This document shows, piece after piece, positions 11,261 through 22,805 of a stretch of 64,000 bases of DNA. The notes under the pieces were generated by a model. The model saw nothing but the letters and a program-made list of their open reading frames with translations. It was not told the DNA's origin and made no database searches. Where the stretch lies: assembly GCF_947179515.1 (NCBI RefSeq), contig NC_067481.1, positions 23,950,457 to 24,014,456 of the forward strand. Reading direction: 5' to 3'. A program made the position numbers and the translations under genes. The DNA comes from Apodemus sylvaticus (Eukaryota; Chordata; Mammalia; Rodentia; Muridae). Numbering within the stretch: the first letter of the stretch is position 1; every line of letters starts with the position of its first letter.

Positions 11261-12837
11261 ATACCTGGGCATTCATTCCTCAAGGTCAGCTGCATTAACA
11301 GTTTTCTCTGACCTCTGACCTCCAACCTCTGAGACATTTCACTTCTGTCCTGTGTGCCCTGTGTTCCCACAGCACTAGCTAGCTCCCACTCTCTTTACAA
11401 CATGCGGAGCCATGTACACACACACACACATGAACTTCTAGTGGGGAAGGATTCCTTACAGACAGTGTCCTGACCTTGTCCTCATGTTTCCCGACATGCA
11501 CTGCAGTCTGAGCCTGTGGGCATTTGATCCTCAAGCTCAGATTTCACAGAATTGCAACAAACTAAACCAAAGAGTGAACAGTTTTAACCCACTGCCACAC
11601 TAAGCCGTTCTGCCCAAACTATGACCCACACAGACAGATCCTAACTCGTCCTCGACGCAAACACTTTGTTCCTTTCCTGCAGAAGTTTCTGAGCTGTTGT
11701 CATCGTGACCTCCACCCCCACCCCGCCACTTTGCCAAACACAAGCAAACACGTTCAATGCCACGAGATAGAGCTTTGGTTAGGCTTGGCCCCTGCCCCAC
11801 CCCATGAGACAGAGGCGGAAAGAGAGTTGGGCTAGACACAGCTTACCTGGAACTCAGAAACTCCTGGGTGGGGCTGGGATTTTTTTCATGATCTGAATGA
11901 CACGTCTAGCTCTGGGGCTGGGCTGGGGCAGGCTGTTTTTCTGTTATTCGTTCAACCTCCTTGGGCAGCGCATGGCAGGAGACACTCTGTGCTCTGCCTC
12001 CTCCTTCTACCTTCTCAGGCAAAACAGAGATAGGATCCAAGCGTGAATAGAATTCTGTTCTGGTGCTTCAGGCAGAGTCCAAGGTCAGAAGGAACACAGT
12101 CCACACTAACAGTCACCGTCTAATAAAGAACTCAAAGTCCCTGTCATCAAGGAACCTCCAGTCTAACCAAGGGACATGGGAAGCAAGCACAGGTACCGAG
12201 TGGCTCTTAGTTGGTGTGTTGAGACAAGGTATCACTACGCAGCCAGCTCTGGCTGGCCCTGACCTTACTGTGTAGATCAGACCAGCCTCAAACTCACAAA
12301 GATCCACCTGCCCCTCCCTAAGTGGCTCTTAAGTTCTCACGCATCCTTCATTCAGAGAACACAGCAGTGGATTGTGGGAAGCGACAGACACACACACAGG
12401 AGCATGCAGCAGCAGTCTCTGCATTCGCTACATCTCTCTCACTCAGAGCTTGCCCTGTCCTCCCTCAGAGCGGCTGCCCAGGTGGCTCTGTCATCAAGGA
12501 AGGCAACAGGAAAGTGAAGTGGTCCCTTCAAAACTCCTTCCTTGATTTTCTCCTAACCCTAAGCAGAGAGACGTGCAAGGCACAGAGATGTTCCCCACAT
12601 CCCTCCCTCACCCTCTGTCTTCCTTCAACATCCAGACTGCCCTTCAGGCAGGACCTGTGGTGCTAAATTCCAGGCTAGCAGGAGCTACATAGTGAGACCT
12701 AATTTCCCTTCTCTCCGAGTCCTGCCCTGGTCCTCTTTCCCTCTCTCTCTTCCCCGTTTTATGTCAGAAATACCTTTAGACTGCTCCAATAAGTCAGCAC
12801 CAAGTGCAAAGGAGACCAATACACAATCAATTTTCTT
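11261..12837. other. Intergenic, mostly single-copy
   Basis: Only a B1-derived fragment (minus, about 12217-12310) and a short CA run (11414-11430) are recognised. No gene is supported. Confidence 0.45.
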
Positions 12838-13023
12838 TTCAAAAGATTTATTTATATTATATATATAAGTACACTGTCGCTGCCTTAAGACACATCAGAA
12901 GAGGGCGTCGGATCCCACGCCCACAAGATGGTTGTGAGCCACCATGTGGTTGCTGGGAATTGAACTCAGGGCCTCTGAAAGAGCAGTTAGTGCTTTTAAC
13001 CACCGAGCCATCTTTCCAGCCCC
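12838..13023 (-). mobile_element. B2 SINE, minus
   Basis: Full B2 with TATTATATATATAAGTACAC tail side. Confidence 0.9.
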
Positions 13024-13071
13024 ATCAATTTTTATTATTCTTGTACTTATACTTATTTATTTTTAGTTTTT

Positions 13072-13222
13072 TGTTTTTTTTTTTTGAGACAAGGGTTTCT
13101 CTGTGTAACCCTGGCTGACCTGGACCTCGCTCTGTAGACCAGGCTGGTCTCAAACTCAGAGATCCACCTGCCTCTGCCTCCCGAGTGCTGGGATTAAAAG
13201 TGTATGCCACCACAGCCCAGCT
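13072..13222 (-). mobile_element. B1 SINE, minus
   Basis: Near-full B1, ends CACCACAGCCCAGCT. Confidence 0.9.
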
Positions 13223-16200
13223 AAATCAATTTTTAAAAATCTGACTAAACCATCCTAGAATTTTCTCCAGTGAGCAGGGAAAGGACAAAGATGCAGAGGG
13301 ACCCACACCCCACAGTCTCCTCCTGCTCAGGAAAGAGCGTCTGGTTTAATCCTCCCAGACAGCATTTACAGGTGCCTCTCTGACAGCCCTATTTGATAAC
13401 AGTAAGGCTGAGCTTAGCAGGAAGCCTTGACCAAAGCTTGCCGGCCTGGAAGCAGACTTGCACAGGGAGATAGAACTCGGAAGACAAACACCACACCGCT
13501 GTCCCTAGTCCACAGTGCCCGTGGCTGTTATGATTGACGAAGATGCTGACTAAAGAACTCTGAGCACAACATTCTCCAGGGTGTGGTGAACTACTCCTAA
13601 TTCTGCAGGATGTGCATGTGTTTGTATCTCTGTCTCCAGGGAGGTAAGGTGACCACAGGGAATTCCCTTGGGGCCCAGGTCCTACACTCCTAGGAGGACA
13701 TTCCACATGTAACCATTCATCCATCCTGAGGAGACCCGGGAGGCTGGGGAGGCATCACCAACATGAAGAAAAGTGTGTATAGGCATTGTGAAGGTCAGAA
13801 TGGGCCAGGGTGCTCCAGAGACAGCAGAGAATCTGACAGTAGGGTTCACTTACCTAGATGTCCTGACAGAGTACGCAGGTTCTGCCCCCTGTGGTCCTGC
13901 TTCAGTGACATTAAACTTTTACAAGTAAGGAAACTGGGGCTCAAAGAAATGTCTCCCTTGGAAACAAGTCAAGGTCAGGCTTCTGGCTTTTTGTAACACC
14001 TCACAGACAGTCTAGCTACAAGGGAGACAACCTATCCAAAAAAAGGGTGCCTCGGGGATACCAAGGACGTCAGGTCTCTGAGTTTTAGTACCCAAGGGAA
14101 CTTTTGTTAGCTGTGTTCCTGGGGGAGGCTGTTTCTCCATGGATTAAAAACTATGCCTTCCCCTGAGGCCGCATCGGTGGGCCACTACTCCATTCTGTTA
14201 TCCAAGCCTTATGATCTATCTGTTGTAATCCTGGTGGCTCTGCCCAGTCCAATTTGAAAGCTAGTTTTCCTTAGTCCTTCTGGAGGAGAGTTTGAAGCTG
14301 CCACCATACCCTCTGAACTTCCTCTTCTGCACCTCTGGGTCACCATGGTCTGTTTGCTTATGTAGACTTAGGAACCAGTGGCTCCTGATGTTCCCAGCAG
14401 TCAGGAACTGTGTGTGCTCACTTCTCTTGGGCATCTTTGACCATGGTCCAGGGTGAATGGGTAGACGTCAAAATGTAGTAAGATCAGGAAGGGTGTCCCC
14501 TGAATGGGCAGCTCAGGCCTCTGACAAGCATCCTGGATGGTGTCACTTGAGCAGGTGACCCTGGGGATAAAACAATGGGGCTGCTTCAGACCTACCCCAT
14601 CCTGACATACCCCGCCCCCCAGCCCTGCTTTAACCCCCTTGCTGGTCACTGGAAACTCTCCTCCCTCTGACTTGCAATCTAAATGTTACTTCTTACCCTC
14701 CCCTAAGGTCTGCTGAGCACTATGTAAGGCACGTCTGAGAAGCTGGGTGGGGAGCCAGATGCCAGAAAACAGAACAGAAATCAGTCCTCTCCCCCCAGGG
14801 CAGGCAGGAAAGGAAACAACAGCTGGCAACCAGACTCTCTAGGTCCCCAGCCACCCTGTTAACACTGACCACATGTGCAGACAGTCACAGCAGGGAGTGG
14901 TGGGCCTGGGGTTCCTGGGTGACAGGGGCCTGAATGGACTCTTAATAAGAAAGTACTCTTCTATACTGCAAGCTGCCCTGACCCCCACCCCTAAACCCTT
15001 CAGAGCCACAGATAGCCATCAGTGTGTCCGACAACCCCCCACAGGTTCCTGACTCTAAGGCTTCCAGCCTCCCCGTGGGCTCCTAGGAGATTCAGGTCCA
15101 AAGCCGAGCAGCATCCGTAACTCTGGAGAGCTTCCTCCCAGAAGGGGAGACTCAGACCTTACTCTGGGGTTGGGGCCTAGGGGGTGCGGCAGCCGTTAGG
15201 TTTATGCACCCACAACCTCAGGGCTCTTCTACCAGCCCCTCCTCCGGGGAAGGGTGCGGGCCTCTGTGGGAAGGGCGGAGGCTCCGTGAGTAATCAGGTT
15301 ACAGAGGAATGAACTTCCAAGAACCTGAGTCAGAGGCAGGAAGAGGAGACCTGGTCTGGATGCCCCCTCACTGGTGCAGTCGACCCTTCAGGAACAACCC
15401 TCAGGCCTGCTAGCTACTTTAAGGAAGGGGGTCTTTGCCAGGACATCGGGGCGGGGTGTCATACCCCAGGAGTGACAAAGAAGGTCCTAAGCACCAAAAA
15501 TGCTGCAGTGGTGGGGAAGGCCTGCACGGCTGCTTTCCCAGGGTCCCGCTTGCATGGCTGCATGGGAGAGAGAACGTCTTCCATTAGCAGTGTGCCTTCT
15601 GCGAGTGCCACCTGAACATTCCTCGGGACTTTGCCCTTTCAGCCTGTCTGGATTGCCCGGTTGCAGGCAAAGTCCAGCGAAGCTCTCGACTCCCTAGAGT
15701 AGACACCAGAGTGTGCCCACTGACCACGTGACCTCCAGACAAAACCAGTCATGGGCCTGCAGCTCCTCCTCCACCACCACCACCCTGACGCTGCTGCCTC
15801 TGAACAACTATAGCCTTGGAATTCCCTTCTCATTTGACCCTCTGCCCTGTTGTCTGTTAGCCATACAGGGCCTTTCAAAATGCAAGGTTATTAATGCCTA
15901 TTTAGATGTTCTGTTGCTTCTCGCGGATCTAGGGATAAAGCCAAAAGTGTCTAGCCTGGTGCTCAGGGGCTAGCCCTAGGCTACCTCCTTAGCCTCATTT
16001 CACCTTTGTGAGGGAGGTTGCACTATGTGTTTGTTCAGCCCTTAAGAGGCCACCACTTCTCCTATCTACCCCAAGACCTTTGCATGTGCAGTTGCCGCCA
16101 CCTGCAAGATCCTTCATATCCCTCTTTGCAGAGCTAACACCTACTGTCTCCAGGGTCTCTTGTCTGCGGGTTGGTCTGTTTTTGTTAGTTTGGGGGACTC

Positions 16201-16947
16201 CTCCCTGATATTCCAAAGTCTAAAATGTAACTTTCTCTCCAAGCACCAAGCACCGTCACAGTCTGAGATTATACTTGCTCCTGGTTGTTCTGTCTCGGTC
16301 AAACCTCCATCCCTAACACCCTCCTACAGGATAGGGATCAATACAGCTAGACCCGGGAAGGCCTTGCACCCCAGGAGGCTTTAATCTAGCTAGTCATCTC
16401 TCTCTCTCATGTACCAGAGACACAGAGAGGAAGAACTAGAGGGGTGGGGGTGGGGGGAGCGGGGTGGGGTGGGGGCGTGCCCTGGAGAAGTCACCTAGAA
16501 AGAGAAAGCCAAGGATCATTTGCGGGAGAGAGATAAGGTGGTCAGAAAACAGGAAATGGTAGGCTGGAGTTGTTGGCTGGGGAGGGATAGTTGATAATTT
16601 AGGGCTTGAGATCTAAGCCACAGGAAATGGCGGTTTTCTCCGAAACGGAAGAACCTGATCAAAGCCACACTTTCCCATCTGGGTGGGGTAGGCAATTCAT
16701 TCACTGATTCACTTAATCATTGGTATTTGAAAGTATGAGAGGGCTGTTAAACAACCATTGATTGAGTGCAGGTCTGGGTGCCAGGCCCAGTGTTATGCCC
16801 TGGAGACACAGCAGTTGAGTAAGAAATGATCGTCCCTCTTTTCCTCTGACTTCACAGGCATTGGTGTCTAGACCGGTGCCACCATCTGCAGCCCTGGCCA
16901 TGAGTGGCTGCCAGGATTTAAAAAGTACAGCACAGAGGCCAAGAGAG
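13223..16947. other. Repeat-poor intergenic stretch, candidate regulatory region
   Basis: About 3.7 kb with no B1, B2 or LTR that I recognise, in contrast to both sides. It contains a consensus AP-1 site (TGAGTCA, 15326-15332) next to a GTGAGTAATCA variant at about 15287, a G-rich patch (16440-16480) and an ancient mammalian repeat remnant (about 16720-16830). Open frames here show no known protein. Confidence 0.45.
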
Positions 16948-17141
16948 CAGTGGTCCTCAGCCTGTGGGTTGCAACAGGGGTCGAGCATCAGACATCCTGC
17001 TTATCAGATATTTACCTTGTGATTCATAACAGTAAAATTACACTTAAGAAGTCACAACGAAATAATTTTATGCTTGGGGGTCACCACACCATGAGGAACT
17101 GCATTAAAGGGTCTCAGCATTGGAAAGGCTGAGGAGCACTG
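16948..17141 (+). mobile_element. URR1-type hAT DNA element, copy 2
   Basis: Starts CAGTGGTCCTCAGCCTGTGG and ends GAGGAGCACTG; terminal inverted repeats still visible. A B3 lies immediately to the right. Confidence 0.85.
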
Positions 17142-17143
17142 AG

Positions 17144-17302
17144 CTACAGAGACGGCTCAGGAGTTAAGAGCATCTACTACTCTTAGGAAGGACCCGAGTT
17201 TGGTTTCCAGTACCCACAACTACCTGTTACTCCACTCCAAGGGTTGTGATGCGCTCTCTCTTCAGCCCTCCACAGGCACCTGAAGTTAAATGTGCACAAC
17301 CA

Positions 17303-17306
<4 letters not shown>
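17144..17306 (+). mobile_element. B3 SINE, plus, ending in a CA repeat
   Basis: ACGGCTCAGGAGTTAAGAGC head, GGTTTCCAGTACCCACAAC middle, followed by a (CA) tail. Confidence 0.75.

Positions 17307-17345
<39 letters not shown>
17306..17345. repeat. (CA)20 microsatellite
   Basis: Pure CA run grown from the B3 tail. Confidence 0.95.
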
Positions 17346-17347
<2 letters not shown>

Positions 17348-17379
17348 ATAATTTAAAGCAAACCTTTTTCAATTTTCTT

Positions 17380-17601
17380 ATATTTTTTTATGTGCATAGG
17401 TATTTCCCCTGCATATATGTCTATGTCAGTATGTCACATACATGCTGATGCCCTTGGAGGACAGAAGAAGACATGAGATCTCCTAAGGCTGGAAGTTATA
17501 GATGGTTGTGAGTCTCCATGTGGTTGCTGGAGATCCGAACTCAGGTCCTCTAGAAGGGCGGCTAGCCAGTGCCCTTAACTGTGGAGCCAAGTCTCTGGCC
17601 C
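17380..17601 (-). mobile_element. B3 SINE, minus
   Basis: CCCTGCATATATGTCTATG to CCAAGTCTCTGGCCC. Tail-to-tail with the plus B3 across the CA run. Confidence 0.8.
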
Positions 17602-17737
17602 TGTGACATTTTTGAAGCTACTATTTCTCAAACACCCATCACTCCCTCAGCCCCCCCCCTCCCCCCCCCCACCCCCGAAGCTGCCTGCTTCCCTATCAGG
17701 CCATCTCTGATACAGCCAAGAAAAAATTTCCCAAACA

Positions 17738-17884
17738 CAGGCAGGCATGGTGGTGTATATACCTTTAGTCCAACACTCCAGAGGCGGAGGCAGCCAGATC
17801 TCTATGGTCTACAGAGATGGAGTTCCAGTACAGCCCCAGGGCTATCCAGAGAAACCCTGACTTGAAAGCCAAAACAAACAAAAA
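17738..17884 (+). mobile_element. B1 SINE, plus
   Basis: Diverged B1: GGCATGGTGGTGTATATACC head, CCAGAGAAACCCTGACTTG end. Confidence 0.75.
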
Positions 17885-20146
17885 TTCCCAAAACACTCAT
17901 CTCTTTGGGTTCTTCCCCGCTTGAAATCCCTCCGGTCCTTCCGCTCCTCTGAGCATAAAGTCCGTGATCCATGGATACTGGGGTGGATGTGTGCTCTGAC
18001 AGAGTGCCTTAGGGTGAATGGATTCCTTCCTGACTGGGCGCTTTCCTCTATTAGCAGACATCTTGATACCAGGTCCATTTCATTTCAACATTAGTATGAC
18101 TCCCCAGCTGGGGATCATGGCGTGCCCCAAATCCAGCTAATTAAAAGGTGGGTGGAGAAATGAAGATTTAAAACCAGCGTAGACAACTTAGCAAGGTCCA
18201 TCTTTAAAAATTTTTTTTTTCTTAAGGCCTAAGGATGTTGCTAAGTGCTTCTCTGGCTCAGCCTGTGGAGCCTGGAGACTGGCAAGTCCTACCCCACCCC
18301 CAGCTCTCCCCCTCCCCCAGTGTGGTTCTTCTCTCCTAGCCAAGGTCATTTCCTCAAATGGGTCTGGCAGAGGCCCAAATTGGCCAGGTGAGTGTGGTCA
18401 GTCACAGAGGTGACCACCTAAGATCCTGTGACCAGAGTGGTAGGGCTTGGATCAATGCCAAAGTCAGGGGACACCCTCCCCCATCCAAACGCCTTTGTCC
18501 CAAAACAACCGAGCCTGACAGCCTGCGGCCCGGCCCATCCACTGCCCCGACACATCCTTCTGTTGTCCCCAGGTGACCTGCTTGCATGCCTGTGGTTTGG
18601 GGTTTGTTGGAGTTGGTGGCAGTGACTTGAGTCTTGGCACTCTCCCACTGGTGAGTGGCAAGAGGGGGTTCTGGGGACAAATTCTTCAAATAAAATTCCA
18701 ATGGTTTCCTCAGTTGAGGCGTCTGCAGCGTAGAGAACAAACAGTGTGGGATTAAGTTTCTCTGAAAAAAAAAACAAAAACCTCCTCGGGTGAATACCTA
18801 AGCTGTTCTTGAGGCCTTCCGCCTTTCCTGGTGTCAAGCCAGACTCCCCTCTACCTTCCAGACACAGCAGTGAGGCAACCACAACTCCCAAGGCCATGTC
18901 CTCTTTCCCCTGACACCCTCTGTGACCTCAAAACTGTCACCACAAGAGGTTGTGGCTTTTCCTGAAATCAACTGGAACACCCTGACTGGAGAGAACTGGG
19001 AAATAGACCCTGGAACCTCCCGGGACAGGTCTACACCAGGCCTGACTAGTTGCTAGGCAGGATTCAGGGTCAGGTTGCAGAGACCAGGAGACATTTTGAG
19101 ACTGGCCGTTTCCTGGGGTCCCCAGGTTTCAGTAGCATATTCTACTGAGACAGGTACCAAAATGAACAGAGCAGAAAGGAACAAAGAGGTAGAGTTTAGA
19201 GCTAAGTGGCTTCTCCTCACCTCCCCCTCCCCCAGCCCAGCACCATCTAAGATGCTACCAGGATCTCGCTATATAATACTTGGTCACTCAGCTGCAATGC
19301 AGGAGTCACACTGGGAGAACAATTCTAGACAGAAAAGATCACAGGTTGTAGATTCCATTTACAGTCAATATCCAGAATAGGTAAAGCCACAAAGACGGGG
19401 AATGGATTGGTGGTTGCCTGGACCTGGGGTAGAGGGAGAAGACTGGAAGTTTAATGGAAATAGAGCATTTGGAGTGGGGGAAAAATGTTCCGAAACCAGA
19501 TAGAAATAGCATTCACATGCCATTGTGAATGTGCTAAATGTCATTTGTGGAGGTTATAGAATATGCATTTGACATAATAAACAGAAACATGAGAAGGAGC
19601 CAACAACTCTGCGGGATGAGGAGTCCGTGCTTTAGAGTGGACACACCCACCAGAGCTGCGGTCTCCTCTCTAGGTTTCTCCTTGCACACAGCATTCCTTC
19701 CAATCAGGCAGGAACCCAAAGCAAACCACACCCTGCTCCCAGCCAGCCGACTGGAAGGGAGCGAATGGAATTTGGCTTCTCTAGGATGGGCTATCCACAC
19801 CTTCAGATCCAAGATGGAACCAGGAATGAGATAAGGAAAGTGAGACCCTGATCTGGCAAGGCATGCGATCCAGGGGGCCAGCCCTCCCCAGGCAGCTGCC
19901 TCCTGGAGCAGAACTCCAAATTATCAGAGAACTAGAACCGTGACCCTAGCCTTCGCGGTTATTGTGAAGACATGTCACAATAGATGGATAGAGCAAACTT
20001 TAACAGTGATTGAGTTTGATGTAGGACTTTAGAATATTTGAACTTAGGGTTTGGATTCATCCTCTATGACTTTGTAACAACAACAACAACAACAAAACAC
20101 ACAAAAAAACCCACCAACTTAGTGACTTAAATGAATGTCCTTTTGA
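17885..20146. other. Intergenic, single-copy-looking
   Basis: No SINE seen across 2.2 kb. Several overlapping open frames at 18.36-18.90 kb on both strands have no recognisable protein and no splice context. There is a short CAA run at 20079-20096. Confidence 0.45.
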
Positions 20147-20400
20147 ACATGTGTGTGTATAAGCATGTTTATGCATGTGTACATATGTATGTTCATGTGT
20201 GTGCATGTATGTGAGCATGTTCGAGTGTGCATGTGTGTTCATACATGTTCATGTCTGTGTGCACGTGTGAGCATGTTCATGAGTCTATGCACATGTGTGA
20301 GCATGTTCATGTGCATTCACATGTGACTGAGCTTCATTTGTATGTGTGTGTGGGGTGTGTGTGTGTGTGGTGTGTGTGTGTGTGTGTGTGTGTACACGTG
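20147..20400. repeat. TG/CATG-rich tandem region
   Basis: About 250 bases of alternating purine-pyrimidine DNA, GTGTGCATG and CATGTTCATG units followed by pure TG. Confidence 0.9.
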
Positions 20401-20846
20401 TGTGAACATGCAGATGGAAGCTGGGGGACAGCTTGCTGTCACTGGTTATTCAGAAGCCCCCATCTTTTGTGTTTACTGAGAGGTTCTCCCACTGACCTGC
20501 AGTTGGCTAAGCAGATCAGGCCGGCTGGCCGGAAGGCCACGCTGGGAGCCGCCTGACTCTGCCTCCTGAGGGCTGGGATTACAGACACTCAGCACCATGC
20601 TCAGATTGGCTGGTTGGTTTGTTCATTTGTTTTGGTTTTATACAATATATTTTGATCATAGTTTTCTCCTCCCCTGCCTCCTCCCAGATTCCTCCCCACC
20701 CCCCCTTCCCACCCAACTTTATGGTTTTTTCCTCTCTCTCTTAAAAAAAGAAATCAAAGCAAACAAAAAACGAATACAGACCAAAAAATGCCAAAATGAA
20801 ACAGACTGTAATCCATTTTGTGTTGGTGAACTCCTCCTGGGCATGG

Positions 20847-20895
20847 GGGCGGGGGGTGGGGGTGGGGGTGGGGGTGGGGGGTGGGGGGGTGGGGA
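20847..20895. repeat. (GGGGGT)n G-rich tract
   Basis: Repeated runs of four to seven G split by single T; a good candidate G-quadruplex. Confidence 0.9.
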
Positions 20896-21029
20896 GGGCT
20901 GCCCTGGCCTGGGTTGATACACCCAGTGGCATTCCACAGAGAATGATTTCCCCTTTGCCAGCAGGTATCCACTGCAGAGAGCTTCTTGGTTAAGGGTTTT
21001 GTGGTTTTGTTTTTGGTTCTGCTTTTAGT

Positions 21030-21140
21030 TTTCAAGACAGGGTTTCTCGTGTAACTCTGGCTGTCCTGGTATTCTCTCTGTAAACCAGGCTGGTCTGCCT
21101 GTCTCTGGCATTAAAGGTGTGTGCCACCTCTACCTGGCTT
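21030..21140 (-). mobile_element. B1 SINE, minus, internally deleted
   Basis: TTCAAGACAGGGTTTCTCG to TGTGTGCCACCTCTACCTGG; the CTCGAACTCAGAAATC part is missing. Confidence 0.8.
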
Positions 21141-21229
21141 TTTGTTTTGGTTTTAACATGGGTTCTGGGGATCAAACTTGGGTCCTCAGGCTTGCAAGGC
21201 AAGCATTTTGCCATTGGAACCATCCTGAC
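21141..21229 (-). mobile_element. B4/RSINE fragment, minus
   Basis: GGGTTCTGGGGATCAAACTT and GCAAGGCAAGCATTTTGCC; together with the B1 to its left it may be one B4. Confidence 0.6.
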
Positions 21230-21367
21230 CATGTGTTAGGTCACATCTGCATAGGACAGAGGTCTAGATGAGGTCACTGAGTTCCTCCACTGGGGTTGCA
21301 CAAAGTTAAAAGAGTTTTAAGACTGTGAGGAAGAATCCACTTCTAGGACCTTGTGGGATTCTTTTAG

Positions 21368-21470
21368 TCAGATGGACTGACTCAATATCTACAATCCTAG
21401 CACTCAGGGTACTGAGGCTGGAAAATCAAGTTTGAGTCCAGCCTGGACTAACAGAAAGAGTGTGTCTTTG
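21368..21470 (+). mobile_element. Old B1/proto-B1 fragment, plus
   Basis: ATCCTAGCACTCAGGGTACT and GAGTCCAGCCTGGACTA. Confidence 0.5.
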
Positions 21471-21481
21471 TCTTTTTTTTT

Positions 21482-21624
21482 TTAAGATTTATTTATTTAT
21501 TTTATGTCTATGAGTATACAGTAGCTATACAGATGGTTGTGAACCTTCATGTAGTTGCTGGGAATTGAACTCAAGACCTCTGCTTGCTCCAGCCCAGCTT
21601 CTCTGGCCCTATTCCCTCCAGCCC
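21482..21624 (-). mobile_element. B2 SINE, minus, internally rearranged
   Basis: AAGATTTATTTATTTATTTT tail, then GTAGTTGCTGGGAATTGAAC; a central part is lost. Confidence 0.75.
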
Positions 21625-21800
21625 AAAGATTTATTTATTATTATATGTAAGTACACTGTAGCTATCTTCAGACACCCCAGAAGAGGGTGTCAGATCTCAT
21701 TATGATGGTTGCGAGCCACCGTGTGGTTGCTGGGATTTGAACTCAGGACCTTTGGAAGAGCAGTCAGTGCTCTTAACTGCTGAGCCATCTCTCCAGCCCA
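21625..21800 (-). mobile_element. B2 SINE, minus
   Basis: Full copy in tandem with the previous one. Confidence 0.92.
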
Positions 21801-22154
21801 ATAGGATGTATTAATTAGATTAATCGATTGATTTTCTTTAAAATGGTTCATGTCTGCCATATACACAGGGTTCCAATCCCCTTCCATCCCAGCATAGCAA
21901 GTAGCAAGGGTCTTGGCATTCACTTCTGGATCTTCCCCAATGGGCTGGCAAGCAGGAAAGAGAGCCAGGAAAGGCGGACTTTTCTAGAACCAAACCCGAA
22001 TATAGCATGGCTTAGAGCCCTTGGGTCACATTCTCCTGGCCATAACTCAGTCCCCATGACCTCACCTACTGACTGCAGAGGATGCTGAGAAAGGAAATTT
22101 GAAACTGGGAAGGACACAGCATGCTGCCTTCCACATTCATTGCCCACTGTTACA

Positions 22155-22269
22155 GTTTAAATAGTTGTGAGCCACCATGTGGTTGCTGGGAATTGACCTC
22201 AGGACCTCTGGAAGAACAGTCAATCCTCTGAACCACTGAGCCATCTCTCCTGAGCCATCTCTCCAGCCC
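22155..22269 (-). mobile_element. B2 SINE, minus, 3'-truncated
   Basis: Contains the head-half of B2; the final TGAGCCATCTCTCC segment is duplicated. Confidence 0.85.
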
Positions 22270-22304
22270 TGTTTTTTGTTTGTTTGTTTGTTTGTCTGTC
22301 TTTG

Positions 22305-22434
22305 CTTTTTGATACAGGGTTTCTCTGTATAACCCTGCCTGTCCCTGAACTCTCTCTGTAGACCAGGCTGTCCTCGAACTCTGAGATCTGCCTGCCTCAG
22401 CCTCTCGAGTGCTGGGATCAAAAGTGAGTGCTGC
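22305..22434 (-). mobile_element. B1 SINE, minus, split at its 5' end
   Basis: Near-full B1 preceded by a GTTT tail. Its last bases resume after the inserted plus B1, as CTGCCACACCCACC at about 22605. Confidence 0.85.
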
Positions 22435-22435
22435 C

Positions 22436-22600
22436 GGACATTGGTGGCACACACCTTTAATCCCAGCACTTGGGAGGCAGAGGCAGGCAGATTTCTGAGT
22501 TTGAGGACAGCCTGGTCAACAGAGTGAGTTTCAGGACAGCCAGGGCTACACAGAGAAACCTTGTCTTAAAAAACCAAAAAAAAAAAAAAAAAAAAAAAAG
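22436..22600 (+). mobile_element. B1 SINE, plus, inserted into a minus B1
   Basis: Full B1 with a long A tail. GTGAGTGCTGCC before and GTATGCTGCC after suggest a target-site duplication. Confidence 0.88.
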
Positions 22601-22624
22601 TATGCTGCCACACCCACCAGAGTT

Positions 22625-22805
22625 CTTTAAGTACTTATCTCTTATTGTTATTGCCGTTACCATTGTGTGAGGACAGACACACACGTGCATGCTATGACTC
22701 ATAGGTGGAGGCCGGAAGACAACTCTCCACTGAGCATTGCAGGGACCGACCTCAGGGCATCTGGCTTGCGCAGCAATCACTTTGACCCACTGAGCCTTCC
22801 CACTA
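22625..22805 (-). mobile_element. Old B3-like SINE, minus
   Basis: Weak match: TGAGCATTGCAGGGACCGAC and CACTGAGCCTTCCCACTAG. Confidence 0.4.

Noticed and set aside
1..13000. Ccr7 exons at the left end
   Set aside because: No seven-helix receptor coding sequence seen; the human gap of about 50 kb places it outside the window.
18402..18897. Overlapping 112-159 codon frames on both strands
   Set aside because: They overlap each other on several frames, have no known motif and no promoter or splice context.
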